A DNA stretch of 64,000 nt from Secundilactobacillus folii (GTDB taxonomy: Bacteria > Bacillota > Bacilli > Lactobacillales > Lactobacillaceae), in the NCBI RefSeq assembly GCF_009720675.1, contig NZ_WNJO01000004.1:1-64000 (forward strand), in the 5' to 3' direction. Of this stretch, positions 33,036 to 42,372 are shown piece after piece. Numbering within the stretch: the stretch's first letter is position 1; each line of letters begins with the position of its first letter. A program made the position numbers and the translations under genes. Below the pieces are notes generated by a model, which did not search any database, was not told the origin of the DNA, and saw only the letters and a program-made list of their open reading frames with translations.

Positions 33036-34778
33036 ATGGCACAGATGAAAGCATCACAGGCACTTGTGAAGGAATTATCAAATTGGCAAATTAAACACGT
33101 TTACGGGATCCCAGCAGATTCTTTGATCGATGGGTTTGCGGCTGAGCACGACCTGGTGCGTTATATTCAAGTTCGGCATGAAGAGGTTGGCGCGTTAGCA
33201 GCAGTGGCGGAAGCTAAGTTGACTGGAAAAATTGGTGTAGCAATGGCTTCAGTCGGCCCTGGAGCTCTGCATTTACTTTATGGTCTCTACGACGCCAAAA
33301 TGGACCATACGCCAATGCTGGTGATAATTAGTAATGTGGCGACTGGAATGATCAATACGCATTACCTGCAAGACATGGACGAAGACGAACTTTTCTCCAG
33401 TCTGGATACTTTCCACCGCCAGGTCAGCGATGCGCGTCAGATTCCGCAGACGATTCGCGCCGCTATTCAATCAGCTTATGAAAATCAAGCACCCTCAGTG
33501 GTTATTATTCCGGATGATCTGGCTAATCAGACAATCGAATATGACGCATTGCCGATTCAACATCAAACGCGGCAGGTGCTTAAGGGATCAAAAGAGCAAG
33601 CAGTTGCTACGGCTTCGCTAATCAAACAAGCAAAACGACCGGTCATGTTAATTGGTAACGGTGTGCGCCACGCCCAAGACGAAGTGGTTGAATTCTCCAA
33701 ACGATTTAGCTTACCAGTGGTTGTGACGGCACCCGCAGTTGGTTATCTGCCGAGCAACTTTGAAAATAATATGGGGCCACAAGGTGAAATTGGGACGCAA
33801 CCGGCTTACGAGGCGATGCATATGGCCGATCTGGTCATCATGGTCGGCACCAGTTATCCATTTATGCGTTTTATGCCATCTGATATTAAAACGGTTCAAA
33901 TAAATTGTGATGGCGAGGCCTTAGGTGAGCAATTTCCAGCCATTCAAATGGTTCAAGCGGATGCTAAAACCTACTTGAAACAGGTGCTCGATCAACAAAA
34001 TGAACCGTTACCGGTTTCCAAGTTTTTGCGAGCCTGTCAGCAAGCGCGTGTTAACTGGCTCCACTACTTAGACGCGCGAGTGGCTGCCCGACCAGATGGC
34101 TTACTGACCCCGGAAGCAGTTTTACGTGCGGCTAATGAGCTGGTCACACCAGACACCGTTTACGGCCTCGATATTGGGAACAACACGGTCTGGTCTACCA
34201 GAATGCTGCCATTTGGCGACGGTCAGACGATGACCATGTCCTCGTGGTTGGGTGCCATGGGCTACGCGGTTTCCGCGGGTATTGCTGCTAAAATGAGCTA
34301 TCCTAATAAACGCGTACTGACGGTTTCTGGTGATGGTGGCTTTTCAATGGTCGTTCAGGATATCTTGACTCAGGTTCAGTATCATTTGCCCGTGATCAAT
34401 ATTGTGCTTGAAAACGGCGGCTATGGGTTTATTCGACAAGAAAAGGCCATGACTGGTCAATCTGATTACGCGCTGAAATTTATGAACGCTAATTGGGCTG
34501 GCGTGGCTGAGAACATGGGTGCTGTTGGTCTGCGAGTCACTGATGATGCATCGTTAAAACATGCCATTGCGGCCGTTAAGGAACACCTAGCTAGCGGCAG
34601 TGACCGTCCAGTTGTTTTAGATGCAGTTGTCACGGATGAGGCACCTTTGAACACAACCTCCATGAAACTTGATCCTGATAAATATTCTGATAAAATGATT
34701 GGGCAGTTTAGAGCCAAATACCAGTTGGATAGTGATCACTACCCTGCACTGCGCTCAATTATGAATGATTTAGATTAA
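33036..34778 (+). CDS. Pyruvate oxidase-like thiamine diphosphate enzyme
   Basis: This 580-residue enzyme has the three-domain layout of the acetolactate synthase/pyruvate oxidase family. The activating glutamate is in VRHEEVGALAAVAEAK near residue 52, GPGALHLLYGLYDAKMDH follows, the FAD-binding middle domain comes next, and the thiamine motif is GDGGFSMVVQD with the Asn in LENGGYGF. Pyruvate oxidase converts pyruvate, phosphate and oxygen to acetyl phosphate, CO2 and peroxide. The substrate loop (NVATGMINTHYLQDMDE) is not identical to the best known enzymes, so another 2-oxo acid is possible. GAGGAGG selects the ATG at 33036 over one at 33018. Confidence 0.83.
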   Translation: MAQMKASQALVKELSNWQIKHVYGIPADSLIDGFAAEHDLVRYIQVRHEEVGALAAVAEAKLTGKIGVAMASVGPGALHLLYGLYDAKMDHTPMLVIISNVATGMINTHYLQDMDEDELFSSLDTFHRQVSDARQIPQTIRAAIQSAYENQAPSVVIIPDDLANQTIEYDALPIQHQTRQVLKGSKEQAVATASLIKQAKRPVMLIGNGVRHAQDEVVEFSKRFSLPVVVTAPAVGYLPSNFENNMGPQGEIGTQPAYEAMHMADLVIMVGTSYPFMRFMPSDIKTVQINCDGEALGEQFPAIQMVQADAKTYLKQVLDQQNEPLPVSKFLRACQQARVNWLHYLDARVAARPDGLLTPEAVLRAANELVTPDTVYGLDIGNNTVWSTRMLPFGDGQTMTMSSWLGAMGYAVSAGIAAKMSYPNKRVLTVSGDGGFSMVVQDILTQVQYHLPVINIVLENGGYGFIRQEKAMTGQSDYALKFMNANWAGVAENMGAVGLRVTDDASLKHAIAAVKEHLASGSDRPVVLDAVVTDEAPLNTTSMKLDPDKYSDKMIGQFRAKYQLDSDHYPALRSIMNDLD

Positions 34779-34799
34779 ACGATAGGAATGATTCAAAGT

Positions 34800-35681
34800 A
34801 TGAAATTTTCATGGTCTGCTAAACTAGGTGATGCCACAGCCAAACAAGTGCTGACTCATCATGGTGTGAGTCACCGCATGTTTACCCAAATCAATCAAAA
34901 TAATGGTCAAATTTTAGTCGGTGAAAAACTGGTTAAGCCAGCAACAAAGGTCAAACCAGGAGACCGGGTGACACTAATTGTTCCCGCTGAAACTGCGGAT
35001 CCCAATGTGCCGGTCAGTCATCAGCCACTGACAGTGGTCTATGAAGATGCGCATGTTCTGGTGGTCTTAAAACCAGCTGGCTTAACCTCGGTTCCTGGGC
35101 CCAGCAATCGGGAAGACACACTGGTAAACCGAGTTAAGGGACATTTGGTGGCTGGACAAGAAGAGAACCTGGTACCGCATATTGTGACTCGGTTAGATCG
35201 TGATACTAGCGGACTGGTATTGGTGGCTAAGCATCGGCTAGCTAATTCCTGGTTAAATCAGCAATTGGCGGATGGTCGTCTGCAAAAACGTTATTTAGCA
35301 ATCGTTAGCGGCAATATCACAACTGATCACGGGATGATCGACGCTCCGATTCGTCGGGCGACTGATGGCTTTAATCAAATCGTAGCAGATGATGGTAAGT
35401 CAGCGCAGACTGAATACTGGGTGCGCCAACGTGGAACAGGATGGACGCTGGTAGCTGTTTTACTGCATACCGGACGGACGCATCAGATTCGCGTGCATTT
35501 CCAATCGATTGGGCACCCATTATTGGGAGACGAACTTTATGGTGGCCCTAGAGAGCTGATTAAGCGGCAAGCTCTTCATGCTTACCAACTAACTTACGAA
35601 GATCCGATCACGGGTGCACCACGACAATTTACGGCCAAAATGCCTGCGGACATGGCACAAGTGATACAACGAGCAAATTGA
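34800..35681 (+). CDS. RluD-family RNA pseudouridine synthase
   Basis: This is a 293-residue pseudouridine synthase of the RluA/RluD family. An S4-like N-terminal part is followed by the catalytic RLDRDTSGLVLVAKH near residue 130, with the essential aspartate, and the closing LHTGRTHQIRVHFQSIGHPLLGD block. It modifies uridines in rRNA or tRNA; the exact target is not deducible. The gene is 21 nt after pyruvate oxidase. Of the ATGs at 34788 and 34800, the second is better spaced from TAGGA. Confidence 0.9.
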   Translation: MKFSWSAKLGDATAKQVLTHHGVSHRMFTQINQNNGQILVGEKLVKPATKVKPGDRVTLIVPAETADPNVPVSHQPLTVVYEDAHVLVVLKPAGLTSVPGPSNREDTLVNRVKGHLVAGQEENLVPHIVTRLDRDTSGLVLVAKHRLANSWLNQQLADGRLQKRYLAIVSGNITTDHGMIDAPIRRATDGFNQIVADDGKSAQTEYWVRQRGTGWTLVAVLLHTGRTHQIRVHFQSIGHPLLGDELYGGPRELIKRQALHAYQLTYEDPITGAPRQFTAKMPADMAQVIQRAN

Positions 35682-35782
35682 AAATTCATCCGAATTCATG
35701 AATGAATATCTGAGGGTTACATGTTAAAAAATAGGGTATCATTAGAATTCATCTCATAGTGAGCTTTTTTCGAGAATAATGC

Positions 35783-35810
35783 TTGATATTTAAAAATAAT
35801 TCGGTATTAT
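35783..35810 (+). promoter_or_regulatory. Promoter of the 65-residue protein gene
   Basis: TTGATA (35783-35788) and TATTAT (35805-35810) are separated by 16 nt. The promoter lies 30 nt before the ATG. Confidence 0.55.
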
Positions 35811-35840
35811 GGCTACTGTAAAAACTACTAAGGAGTGAAT

Positions 35841-36038
35841 ATGATGACAGGTAATGATGAGTCACAGCAGCAGGCAATTGCAAAAATTTTGAATCAAATG
35901 GATGAAAACCTTTCGGAATTGTCATGGTTTGACTGCGACTTAAAGGATGACCAATTTGCTAAGCACGTGGCGGAAATGAAAGCCTCTTTGAATGCTGCAA
36001 AGAAACCATTTGCTGCACGTGATCTGGTTAGTGAATAA
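35841..36038 (+). CDS. Small acidic protein of unknown function
   Basis: This is a 65-residue soluble, mostly helical protein that I do not recognise. It has its own promoter-like sequence, an AAGGAG ribosome binding site 5 nt before the ATG at 35841, and a perfect terminator downstream, which together argue that it is a real gene. A central SELSWFDCDLKDDQF stretch is the most distinctive part. No motif points to a function. Confidence 0.65.
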   Translation: MMTGNDESQQQAIAKILNQMDENLSELSWFDCDLKDDQFAKHVAEMKASLNAAKKPFAARDLVSE

Positions 36039-36100
36039 CCCCGTTTTTGACACCTGTTTGTTGCCTTGAATTTGTACCATTGTACTCAAACGATTTTTAA

Positions 36101-36144
36101 CGCCACCCAACACGAAACAGACGTTTTGTGTTGGGTGGTTTTGT
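36101..36144 (+). terminator. Terminator of the small protein gene
   Basis: CCACCCAACAC (36103-36113) pairs perfectly with GTGTTGGGTGG (36128-36138), with A/T-rich inner bases, and is followed by four T residues. Confidence 0.85.
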
Positions 36145-36176
36145 TGTAAACTAAGAATTATAAAGGAGTGAAGAAC

Positions 36177-36896
36177 ATGTCAGAAAATTTGGCGGTGCCA
36201 TGCATTGTGGACGGGAAGACCTATCGCGTGGAAGAAGGCATGTATCTGGCCGATCTGTCAACGTCGATTCGTCAGCGGGTTAAGCAAGATTACCCCAAGG
36301 CCAAGGTGACCGATTTTATATGTAGTCATCATTTACTCAAGTACCGGTTAGCCAGCGTTGATTCGATGATCAATTCAGATTTAAAGCAGAGTCAAAAAAT
36401 TAACCGGAAGCTGACCCGAGCGATGCAGAGTGACGATTATGAAATCACTGACGTCAACGAAACGCTGACAAAGAGTCTGACATTTGGCGAGCGGGTGGCT
36501 GATAATGTTGCGCGTTTTGGCGGTAGTTGGGGCTTTATTGGTGTTTTCGTCTTTGTCTTGATCGCGTGGATGGCAGTTAATAGTTTGCAATTATTTGGGA
36601 TTCATTTTGACCACTATCCTTTCATCCTGTTAAATCTTTGTTTAAGCTGTATTTCAGCCATTCAGGCCCCCATTATTATGATGAGTCAAAACCGATCAGC
36701 AGACAGGGACCGAATGGACGCTGAAAATGATTTTCACGTGAATTTAAAATCGGAACACGAACTACGAATTCTGCACGCCAAGTTGGATCATTTGTCCCAG
36801 AATCAAATTCCGCACACACTTGAAATTGAAAAGCTGCAAATCGAGATCTTATCTGAAATTCGATCGGAATTAGCGGAGTTACGGGACAGACAATAG
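36177..36896 (+). CDS. DUF1003-family membrane protein
   Basis: This 239-residue protein has two adjacent membrane helices in the DUF1003 block (residues about 105-190). Diagnostic are FGGSWGFIGVFVFVLIAWMAVN and the loop SAIQAPIIMMSQNRSADRDR. The N-terminus carries a short conserved CIVDG-type segment, and the C-terminus is a charged coiled coil (ALHAKLDHL-like). The function of DUF1003 is unknown; such proteins are widespread in lactobacilli. AAGGAG selects the ATG at 36177 rather than the GTG at 36168. Confidence 0.85.
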   Translation: MSENLAVPCIVDGKTYRVEEGMYLADLSTSIRQRVKQDYPKAKVTDFICSHHLLKYRLASVDSMINSDLKQSQKINRKLTRAMQSDDYEITDVNETLTKSLTFGERVADNVARFGGSWGFIGVFVFVLIAWMAVNSLQLFGIHFDHYPFILLNLCLSCISAIQAPIIMMSQNRSADRDRMDAENDFHVNLKSEHELRILHAKLDHLSQNQIPHTLEIEKLQIEILSEIRSELAELRDRQ

Positions 36897-37017
36897 TTAG
36901 ACTTTAGAATTAGGATAAAGATGGGACACCTAAGAAGGTAAAATAATGGTTTAGCAGAAATTTTGACAACCTAACCGATTTCATGTATGCTCTTAGCATC
37001 ATGATAGGAGGATTTTT

Positions 37018-37605
37018 GTGATTACGATACGAGAGGCCAACCAGGATGATGCTGGCCAGATAGCACCCTTAATCGGTTTGATTTTTGATGAGATGCAACT
37101 TGAGGAACTTGACGACGTTCCCGAACCCGACTTAGAGAAGGTCATTACGATGGCTTACCGGACGCATAGTTACTTGTCTGGTGATGCAACCACCGTGGTG
37201 GCCGAGGCCGATGGTCAAGTTGTTGGAGTAGCTTTTGGTTACCCCGGCGAAAAAGAAGCACGGGTTGACGAAGTGTTAAGGCGCTTATCCGATAAAAGCG
37301 CCGCCTTTGAGACACCATTCGAAGCTGAATCGGAAACCGACGGCGGAGAGTGGTACTTAGATTCGATCGCGGTTTCCCCTGATTATCAGGGTCACGGCAT
37401 TGGTAAACGTTTGCTGGCAGCCCTGCCAGCTTATGTTCACCGTGATGATGAAAATGTGATGGGATTGATCGTGGATTTTGATAATCCTGGTGCCATGGCA
37501 CTTTACGAACGGGTCGGTTTTGAAGTGGTGGGTACTAAAATGGTGGGCGATCACCAGTACTACCATATGCAACGACGCCTTCAAGTGCCGGAAATGGTGC
37601 ATTAA
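37018..37605 (+). CDS. GNAT-family N-acetyltransferase
   Basis: This is a 195-residue GCN5-related acetyltransferase. The acetyl-CoA-binding motif A is WYLDSIAVSPDYQGHGIGKR near residues 117-136, with the QGHGIGKRLL turn, and motif B is NPGAMALYERVGFEVVG. GGAGGATTTTT precedes a GTG start. It stands alone between two terminators. The acyl acceptor is unknown. Confidence 0.88.
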   Translation: MITIREANQDDAGQIAPLIGLIFDEMQLEELDDVPEPDLEKVITMAYRTHSYLSGDATTVVAEADGQVVGVAFGYPGEKEARVDEVLRRLSDKSAAFETPFEAESETDGGEWYLDSIAVSPDYQGHGIGKRLLAALPAYVHRDDENVMGLIVDFDNPGAMALYERVGFEVVGTKMVGDHQYYHMQRRLQVPEMVH

Positions 37606-37620
37606 ATGAACTAAAAAAAT

Positions 37621-37662
37621 AAAAAACGAGCGCGGCTCTCATTGAGAACCACGCTTGTTTTG
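37621..37662. terminator. Bidirectional terminator between convergent genes
   Basis: AACGAGCGCGGCTCTC pairs with GAGAACCACGCTTGTT (wobbles allowed) around ATT. A tracts lie on the left and T tracts on the right, serving both the acetyltransferase and pyrD. Confidence 0.8.
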
Positions 37663-37668
37663 TAAGTT

Positions 37669-38613
37669 TTAATCGTCAAAGGTTTTTAGTTTGCCACGAA
37701 AATCATCAATTGTTTCGTAACCCTTATGTGCCATAATTTCCGTTAGTTCTTGTGAAACCCGGTCAAATACCCGGGTACCTTCATAACCAAATTGCGTCCC
37801 AATTTGAACCATTGAAGCGCCACAAAGAATGTGCTCAAAGGCGTCTTGCCCATTTAAAATGCCGCCGGTACCAACAATGCTGATTTCGGGTTTTAAACGT
37901 AAGGCTAAGCCGCGGACGTTGGCCAAGGCGGTTGGTTTTACAGAGATTCCACCGATTCCGCCGAAACCACCTTTTGGCTTGATGACGACTTTTTCAGTTT
38001 CAGGATCGACCACTAGACCATTACCAATACTGTTGATCGTGTTCACAAATGTTAAGGGATATTGATTAAGGATCTCCGCAATTTGATCAAAATGGACGAG
38101 GTCAAAATAGGGTGGTAGTTTGACACCTAATGGTTTAGTGAAGAACTGAAAGACTTCGTTAAGGACGGTATTCACCCGGTCAAAATCGTAGCCAACTTGG
38201 GGCTTTCCCGGGACATTCGGGCAGGATAGGTTAAGTTCTACAAAGCCGTTAAAGTTAGAATCTTGCACCTGGTGCAGCATGGCAAGGTTATCTTCTAAAC
38301 TAGTCCCTGCTACTGAAAGAAAGTTAGTGCTATCAGGACGTTTTTGCTCGTCTTCCACCACATAGTTCAAATAATAATCTAAGCCGTTGTTGGGCAGCCC
38401 CATTGAATTAATGCTGCCAAGGTGCAGTTCATGCATCCGCGGAGCCGGATTTCCTGCTCGTTTATGCGGTGTGGCGCTCTTGGTCACGTAGGCGCCCGCC
38501 TTCGATGCCACGAGGGCGTCTAAATCTTTATTTGTTTGGCAACGAATGCCGGCTGCATTCATCATGCAGTTGTCAAAATGTCGTCCGCCAATGGTCGTTT
38601 CTAAAGTAATCAT
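37669..38613 (-). CDS. pyrD: Dihydroorotate dehydrogenase, class 1A (fumarate type)
   Basis: This 314-residue cytosolic FMN enzyme oxidises dihydroorotate to orotate in pyrimidine synthesis, using fumarate in class 1A. MNAAGIRC near residue 19, the catalytic-cysteine loop [12 protein letters not shown] near residue 131, [13 protein letters not shown] and GGFGGIGG are all characteristic of the class. The ATG at 38613 follows GGGAGC; the TTG just upstream is less likely. It is separated from the other pyrimidine genes of the window and shows no PyrR motif in its own leader. Confidence 0.95.
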   Translation of the reverse strand: MITLETTIGGRHFDNCMMNAAGIRCQTNKDLDALVASKAGAYVTKSATPHKRAGNPAPRMHELHLGSINSMGLPNNGLDYYLNYVVEDEQKRPDSTNFLSVAGTSLEDNLAMLHQVQDSNFNGFVELNLSCPNVPGKPQVGYDFDRVNTVLNEVFQFFTKPLGVKLPPYFDLVHFDQIAEILNQYPLTFVNTINSIGNGLVVDPETEKVVIKPKGGFGGIGGISVKPTALANVRGLALRLKPEISIVGTGGILNGQDAFEHILCGASMVQIGTQFGYEGTRVFDRVSQELTEIMAHKGYETIDDFRGKLKTFDD

Positions 38614-38785
38614 CAAATGTCAGCTCCCTGTCTGATTTTATTTGCTGTTCAATTGCCGTTAACTGTACAGGAAAATGTGGAGGTCGTCAAGGTGAAAATA
38701 CGGCGGATAAGCAAGCTGTATTTTGCCAAAAACGGTGCTAGAACTGGTATGATAGAAGTTAAATAAACGCGAGGAGGATTCACAT

Positions 38786-39193
38786 TTGAGCGAAAATAAG
38801 GACGTCAGCTTAAAACTGGGTGACGAGAAATTTACTGAAATGATGCTGTTTTTAAAAACGCCCATCAATCAGCAAAACCACAGAGATTATAAATTTGACG
38901 ATGCGGAACTGCGTGAGTTGCAGCCAGGAATCTGGGCGATGCCAGCCTACTTAAAAGAGGGTGATGCATACAGCCTCTTTTTCCTGTTTACGACGATTGA
39001 TACGGGCGATATGGTAGTGGCCTTTGCGGAGGGTGAACCCCTTGAGAAGCGATTGGCATTGGGCAAACCGATGACTACTGGGGCTGGCTTGAACAGCTTA
39101 TTTGCCCAGCAGGAGAAGCGCGCCCAACGTGTGTTGAAATTTTTAAATGATATTTCGCGGGCGGATGAAGCAGAATGGCGACAAATTATTTAA
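38786..39193 (+). CDS. Conserved-looking hypothetical protein, TTG start
   Basis: This is a 135-residue soluble protein that I do not recognise. It has no signal peptide or helix long enough for a membrane. GAGGAGG at 38771-38777 lies 8 nt before the TTG, leaving little doubt about the start. Divergent from pyrD and upstream of the pyrP leader. The hydrophobic core AYSLFFLFTTIDTGDMVVAF suggests a compact alpha/beta fold. Confidence 0.6.
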   Translation: MSENKDVSLKLGDEKFTEMMLFLKTPINQQNHRDYKFDDAELRELQPGIWAMPAYLKEGDAYSLFFLFTTIDTGDMVVAFAEGEPLEKRLALGKPMTTGAGLNSLFAQQEKRAQRVLKFLNDISRADEAEWRQII

Positions 39194-39248
39194 TTGCTCA
39201 ACGTTGATTTGCTCCGGACTTAAAGTCTTTTAATTGCTGTAGATTATC

Positions 39249-39277
39249 TTGACACGGTTACTAAACTTACCTATACT
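39249..39277 (+). promoter_or_regulatory. Promoter of the PyrR-controlled permease operon
   Basis: TTGACA (39249-39254) and TATACT (39272-39277) are separated by exactly 17 nt, close to the consensus. Transcription should start about 39284. Confidence 0.8.
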
Positions 39278-39283
39278 CAAAAT

Positions 39284-39386
39284 TAAATAACAACCTTTTA
39301 ACTTAGTCCCGTGAGGCTAATAAGGGGTCGGTGCTGGCGACAGCTGCAAACGACACCTCTATACCTGCGGGCATAGGGGTGTTTTT
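39284..39386 (+). promoter_or_regulatory. PyrR attenuator leader of the uracil permease
   Basis: AGTCCCGTGAGGCT at 39305-39318 matches the PyrR-binding pattern ARUCCNGNGAGGYU at every position. It is followed by a terminator stem: ACACCTCTAT (39353-39362) with ATAGGGGTGT (39373-39382) and a T run to 39386. PyrR bound with UMP would favour the terminator, lowering permease expression when pyrimidines are plentiful. Confidence 0.9.
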
Positions 39387-39407
39387 ACGTTGAATAAGGA
39401 GGAAATC

Positions 39408-40691
39408 ATGGCAAAACAAACGCGTTACCGTAATCCGGATGCGGTTTTGGACATTTGGGAACGGCCATCCTTCATGCAGTGGGTTGGCTTATCGATTCAG
39501 CACTTATTTTCAATGTTTGGTTCAACGGTTTTAGTGCCCATTCTAGTTGGCTTAAATCCTGGTATTGCGCTCTTTAGTTCGGGTGTTGGGACACTGATGT
39601 ATATCTTGATCACCAAGGGCAAGATTCCCGCTTATATGGGTTCCAGTTTTTCGTTTATCGTGGTCATGCAAAGTCTGATGAAGCAGGCTGGCTATCCGTC
39701 GATTGCTCAAGGAACCCTGGCCGTTGGTGTGGTTTATCTGATCGTGAGTGTTTTAGTTTCATTGATTGGTTCCGACTGGATCGATAAGGCGTTACCGCCG
39801 ATCGTTGTCGGACCAATCATTATGGTGATTGGGTTATCACTAGCTGGTAGTGCCGCCACGAACGCTACGATGGTTTCCGGTCACTACAGTTTAGTGTCCT
39901 TTGCCATTGCCATGGCAACCCTGCTCATTACCGTTTTCTTTAACATGTTTTTGAAGGGCTTTTTGGGCCTGATCCCTATTTTGCTGGGAATCGTCTGCGG
40001 TTACATTTTTGCAGTGCTGGCTGGGGTCGTGGACTTTGGCCCGGTCATGTCGGCACCCTGGTTTAAACTACCGGCTTTTGAAATTCCAATTTTAAGCTAT
40101 CCCTTGACTTGGCATATTGATGCCATCTTGAGCATGGCTCCAATTGCATTTGTCACGATGACTGAACACATGGGACACATCATGGTGCTTAATAAATTAA
40201 CGCACCGAAACTTCTTCAAGGATCCGGGCTTAAACCATACTCTAGCTGGGGATGGAACGGCATCGATCATTGCCAGTTTAGTTGGTGGCCCGCCAATTAC
40301 TAGTTATGGTGAAAATATTGGTGTGCTGGCGATTACCCGGGTTCATTCGGTCTATATGCTTGGTGGAGCAGCACTCTTTGCGGTGCTCTTCTCCTTCATT
40401 GGTAAGTTAAGTGCACTGATTGAAAGTATTCCGTCACCAGTGATTGGTGGGATCAGTTTTCTCTTGTTTGGTGTGATTGCTTCTAGCGGGCTGCGAGTTC
40501 TCGTTGATAATCACATCGATTTTAACGAAAAACGGAACCTCATCATTTCCGCCACAATTTTGGTCATTGGGATTGGAAATGCAACTTTACAGATTGGCGG
40601 TTTAACCTTTTCTGGTTTGTCGATCGTCACGGTGCTTGGAATCGTTTTGAATCTGATCCTACCAAAGCACGCTGTCAACGAAGCAGATTAG
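39408..40691 (+). CDS. pyrP: Uracil permease (NCS2 family)
   Basis: This is a 427-residue NCS2 nucleobase transporter with about 12-14 membrane segments. SIQHLFSMFGSTVLVPILVG near residue 25, the QHL-type start, and the substrate motif GGPPITSYGENIGVLAIT near residue 290 identify the uracil branch. The PyrR attenuator in front agrees with uracil as substrate. AAGGAGG places the start at ATG 39408, while the TTG at 39390 lies inside the leader. A second permease follows 12 nt later in the same transcript. Confidence 0.93.
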   Translation: MAKQTRYRNPDAVLDIWERPSFMQWVGLSIQHLFSMFGSTVLVPILVGLNPGIALFSSGVGTLMYILITKGKIPAYMGSSFSFIVVMQSLMKQAGYPSIAQGTLAVGVVYLIVSVLVSLIGSDWIDKALPPIVVGPIIMVIGLSLAGSAATNATMVSGHYSLVSFAIAMATLLITVFFNMFLKGFLGLIPILLGIVCGYIFAVLAGVVDFGPVMSAPWFKLPAFEIPILSYPLTWHIDAILSMAPIAFVTMTEHMGHIMVLNKLTHRNFFKDPGLNHTLAGDGTASIIASLVGGPPITSYGENIGVLAITRVHSVYMLGGAALFAVLFSFIGKLSALIESIPSPVIGGISFLLFGVIASSGLRVLVDNHIDFNEKRNLIISATILVIGIGNATLQIGGLTFSGLSIVTVLGIVLNLILPKHAVNEAD

Positions 40692-40703
40692 GAGATGTGA
40701 AAA

Positions 40704-42065
40704 TTGGCTAAGAATGGTTTAGGGCAAGTGCCAGCAATTCCTATGGCTTCTCGGCACATGTCGTACTGGGATATGTTTGCAACGTGGGTTGGTGCTAATG
40801 CCAATAATGGAACTTGGTATATCGGTGGTGTGATTGCCGCCTGTGGTTTTCTAACAGCTTCAACTACGCTGATCATTTCAGGAATCGTTTCATACTTATT
40901 GCTGGCAGCCGCAAGCTTTATGGGCTATAAGACTGGTTTGACGGCAATGACTCTGACCCGGGCATCGTTTGGCCTGCGGGGCAGTTTGTTACCTTCAGTC
41001 ATTAATTTAGTGCAATTTATTGGCTGGGCGGCTGTAAACACGTTTATTGCGGCAACTTCCATGAGCTTTCTATTTCATGACCTCTTTGGTTGGCCAGTGT
41101 TTGGCAAACCAGGTGGCACGATGGGTCTAGCCGTGGGCATCTTCGTCATGAGTATTTTTCATCTGCTCAGTATTTCGCTTGGGCAGCGTTCGGTGCAGAT
41201 GATCGAACGAATCGGGATCGTCTTAGTTTTCATTTTCGTTATCTGGGAATCGATCGTCGTTTTTAAAACTGTTTCGTTTCATCAAATTGTGACCTGGCGT
41301 GCTCCCCGAAATTTGCGGATGACACCGGGAGCAGCGATTGATGTTTTAGCTGCCTTCAACTTGGCTTGGGTCACTGCGGCAAGTGACTTTTCGAGATTCA
41401 CTGGGGTCCGCAAAAACGCGACTCAAGCATCATTTTTGGGTGCGAATCTTGGGCTGTTTTGGTTTGCATTTATCGGTGTCATCGCAACGATTGGGACAGC
41501 CATCACCCTTAATCACTTCGACCCCAACAATTCTGACCCCAGTACGATTGCCAGTAAGCTGGGTCTTGGCTTCTTAGCAATGATTGTCATCATTTTAACT
41601 AGTACTACGGCAAATGCAGTTAATTTGATGTCTGCAGGATCTGCTCTAACGAATATGACCCGGCGATTAAGTTTGACCGTCAGTTTATGGGTTGTGACGT
41701 TGGTTGCAACAGCGGTGACGTTTCTACCGATTTTTGTGGCTTCGTTCTTAACGGTTTTCACGGCCTTTCTAGATGGAATTGGCATGGTGCTAGGTCCAGA
41801 GATTGGTATTTTTCTGGTTGATTTCTTCTGGCTACGTAAGCAACGTTATGAGATTGAGGACTTCACCAAGGTGCATGGTCAGTATTGGTATCGCGGTGGG
41901 GTCAACTGGATCGCGATTTTTGTCTGGGCGGTTTCGGTGGCCTGCTATATTGGTTTGAAGCATGTGCCAATGGTTGCAGATACGATTGGGGCGACTTTCG
42001 TGGTGATTTTGATCAGCATGATTTTATACGGACTGCTAATGAATTTCGCACAAAAGAGGGCTTAA
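40704..42065 (+). CDS. NCS1-family cytosine/pyrimidine permease
   Basis: This is a 453-residue NCS1 transporter with 12 helices. DMFATWVGANANNGTWYIGG near residue 22 is the family helix 1 pattern, and TRASFGLRGS, IGWAAVNTFIAA and ALVKMMTII-opposed helices complete the fold. It is expressed with pyrP under the PyrR leader, so cytosine or a related pyrimidine precursor is the likely substrate; other NCS1 members carry hydroxymethylpyrimidine or allantoin. The start is TTG at 40704, placed after AGGAGATG; the next ATG (40743) would cut the N-terminus. Confidence 0.85.
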   Translation: MAKNGLGQVPAIPMASRHMSYWDMFATWVGANANNGTWYIGGVIAACGFLTASTTLIISGIVSYLLLAAASFMGYKTGLTAMTLTRASFGLRGSLLPSVINLVQFIGWAAVNTFIAATSMSFLFHDLFGWPVFGKPGGTMGLAVGIFVMSIFHLLSISLGQRSVQMIERIGIVLVFIFVIWESIVVFKTVSFHQIVTWRAPRNLRMTPGAAIDVLAAFNLAWVTAASDFSRFTGVRKNATQASFLGANLGLFWFAFIGVIATIGTAITLNHFDPNNSDPSTIASKLGLGFLAMIVIILTSTTANAVNLMSAGSALTNMTRRLSLTVSLWVVTLVATAVTFLPIFVASFLTVFTAFLDGIGMVLGPEIGIFLVDFFWLRKQRYEIEDFTKVHGQYWYRGGVNWIAIFVWAVSVACYIGLKHVPMVADTIGATFVVILISMILYGLLMNFAQKRA

Positions 42066-42334
42066 TCTGTTCCCAAGTGCGGTTGATAATGTTATTCTTA
42101 CAGTAGTGGTAGGCACGATTGGCTAATACTGGAAATACTTTTGAAGTTTGTCTTTAAATGTAGTTTGATAAACGTCGCTAGTCGCTAAACTTGACAAATA
42201 TGCCATGGATGGCGCTTCAATGCGCTTTGAGTGCTCAGTGTAAGCTGAGCCAGTAATCGTATTCTGATTGACGGGTAAGTGAAAATTAAGAAATTGATTT
42301 TCTCAGTGCTAGCCAGTCAACCTACTACTAGGGA

Positions 42335-42365
42335 AGCCCTGCCAGATTAAACTGGTGGGGTTTTT
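42335..42365 (+). terminator. Terminator of the permease operon
   Basis: AGCCCTGCCAG pairs with CTGGTGGGG around ATTAAA and ends in five T residues, 270 nt after the stop. A small additional stem (GCTCAG with CTGAGC) lies at 42233-42250. Confidence 0.8.
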
Positions 42366-42372
42366 CAGTAGA

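Noticed and set aside
42233-42250. GCTCAG/CTGAGC hairpin as a terminator of the NCS1 permease gene
   Set aside because: Only six base pairs and no T run; a better terminator is at 42335-42365.
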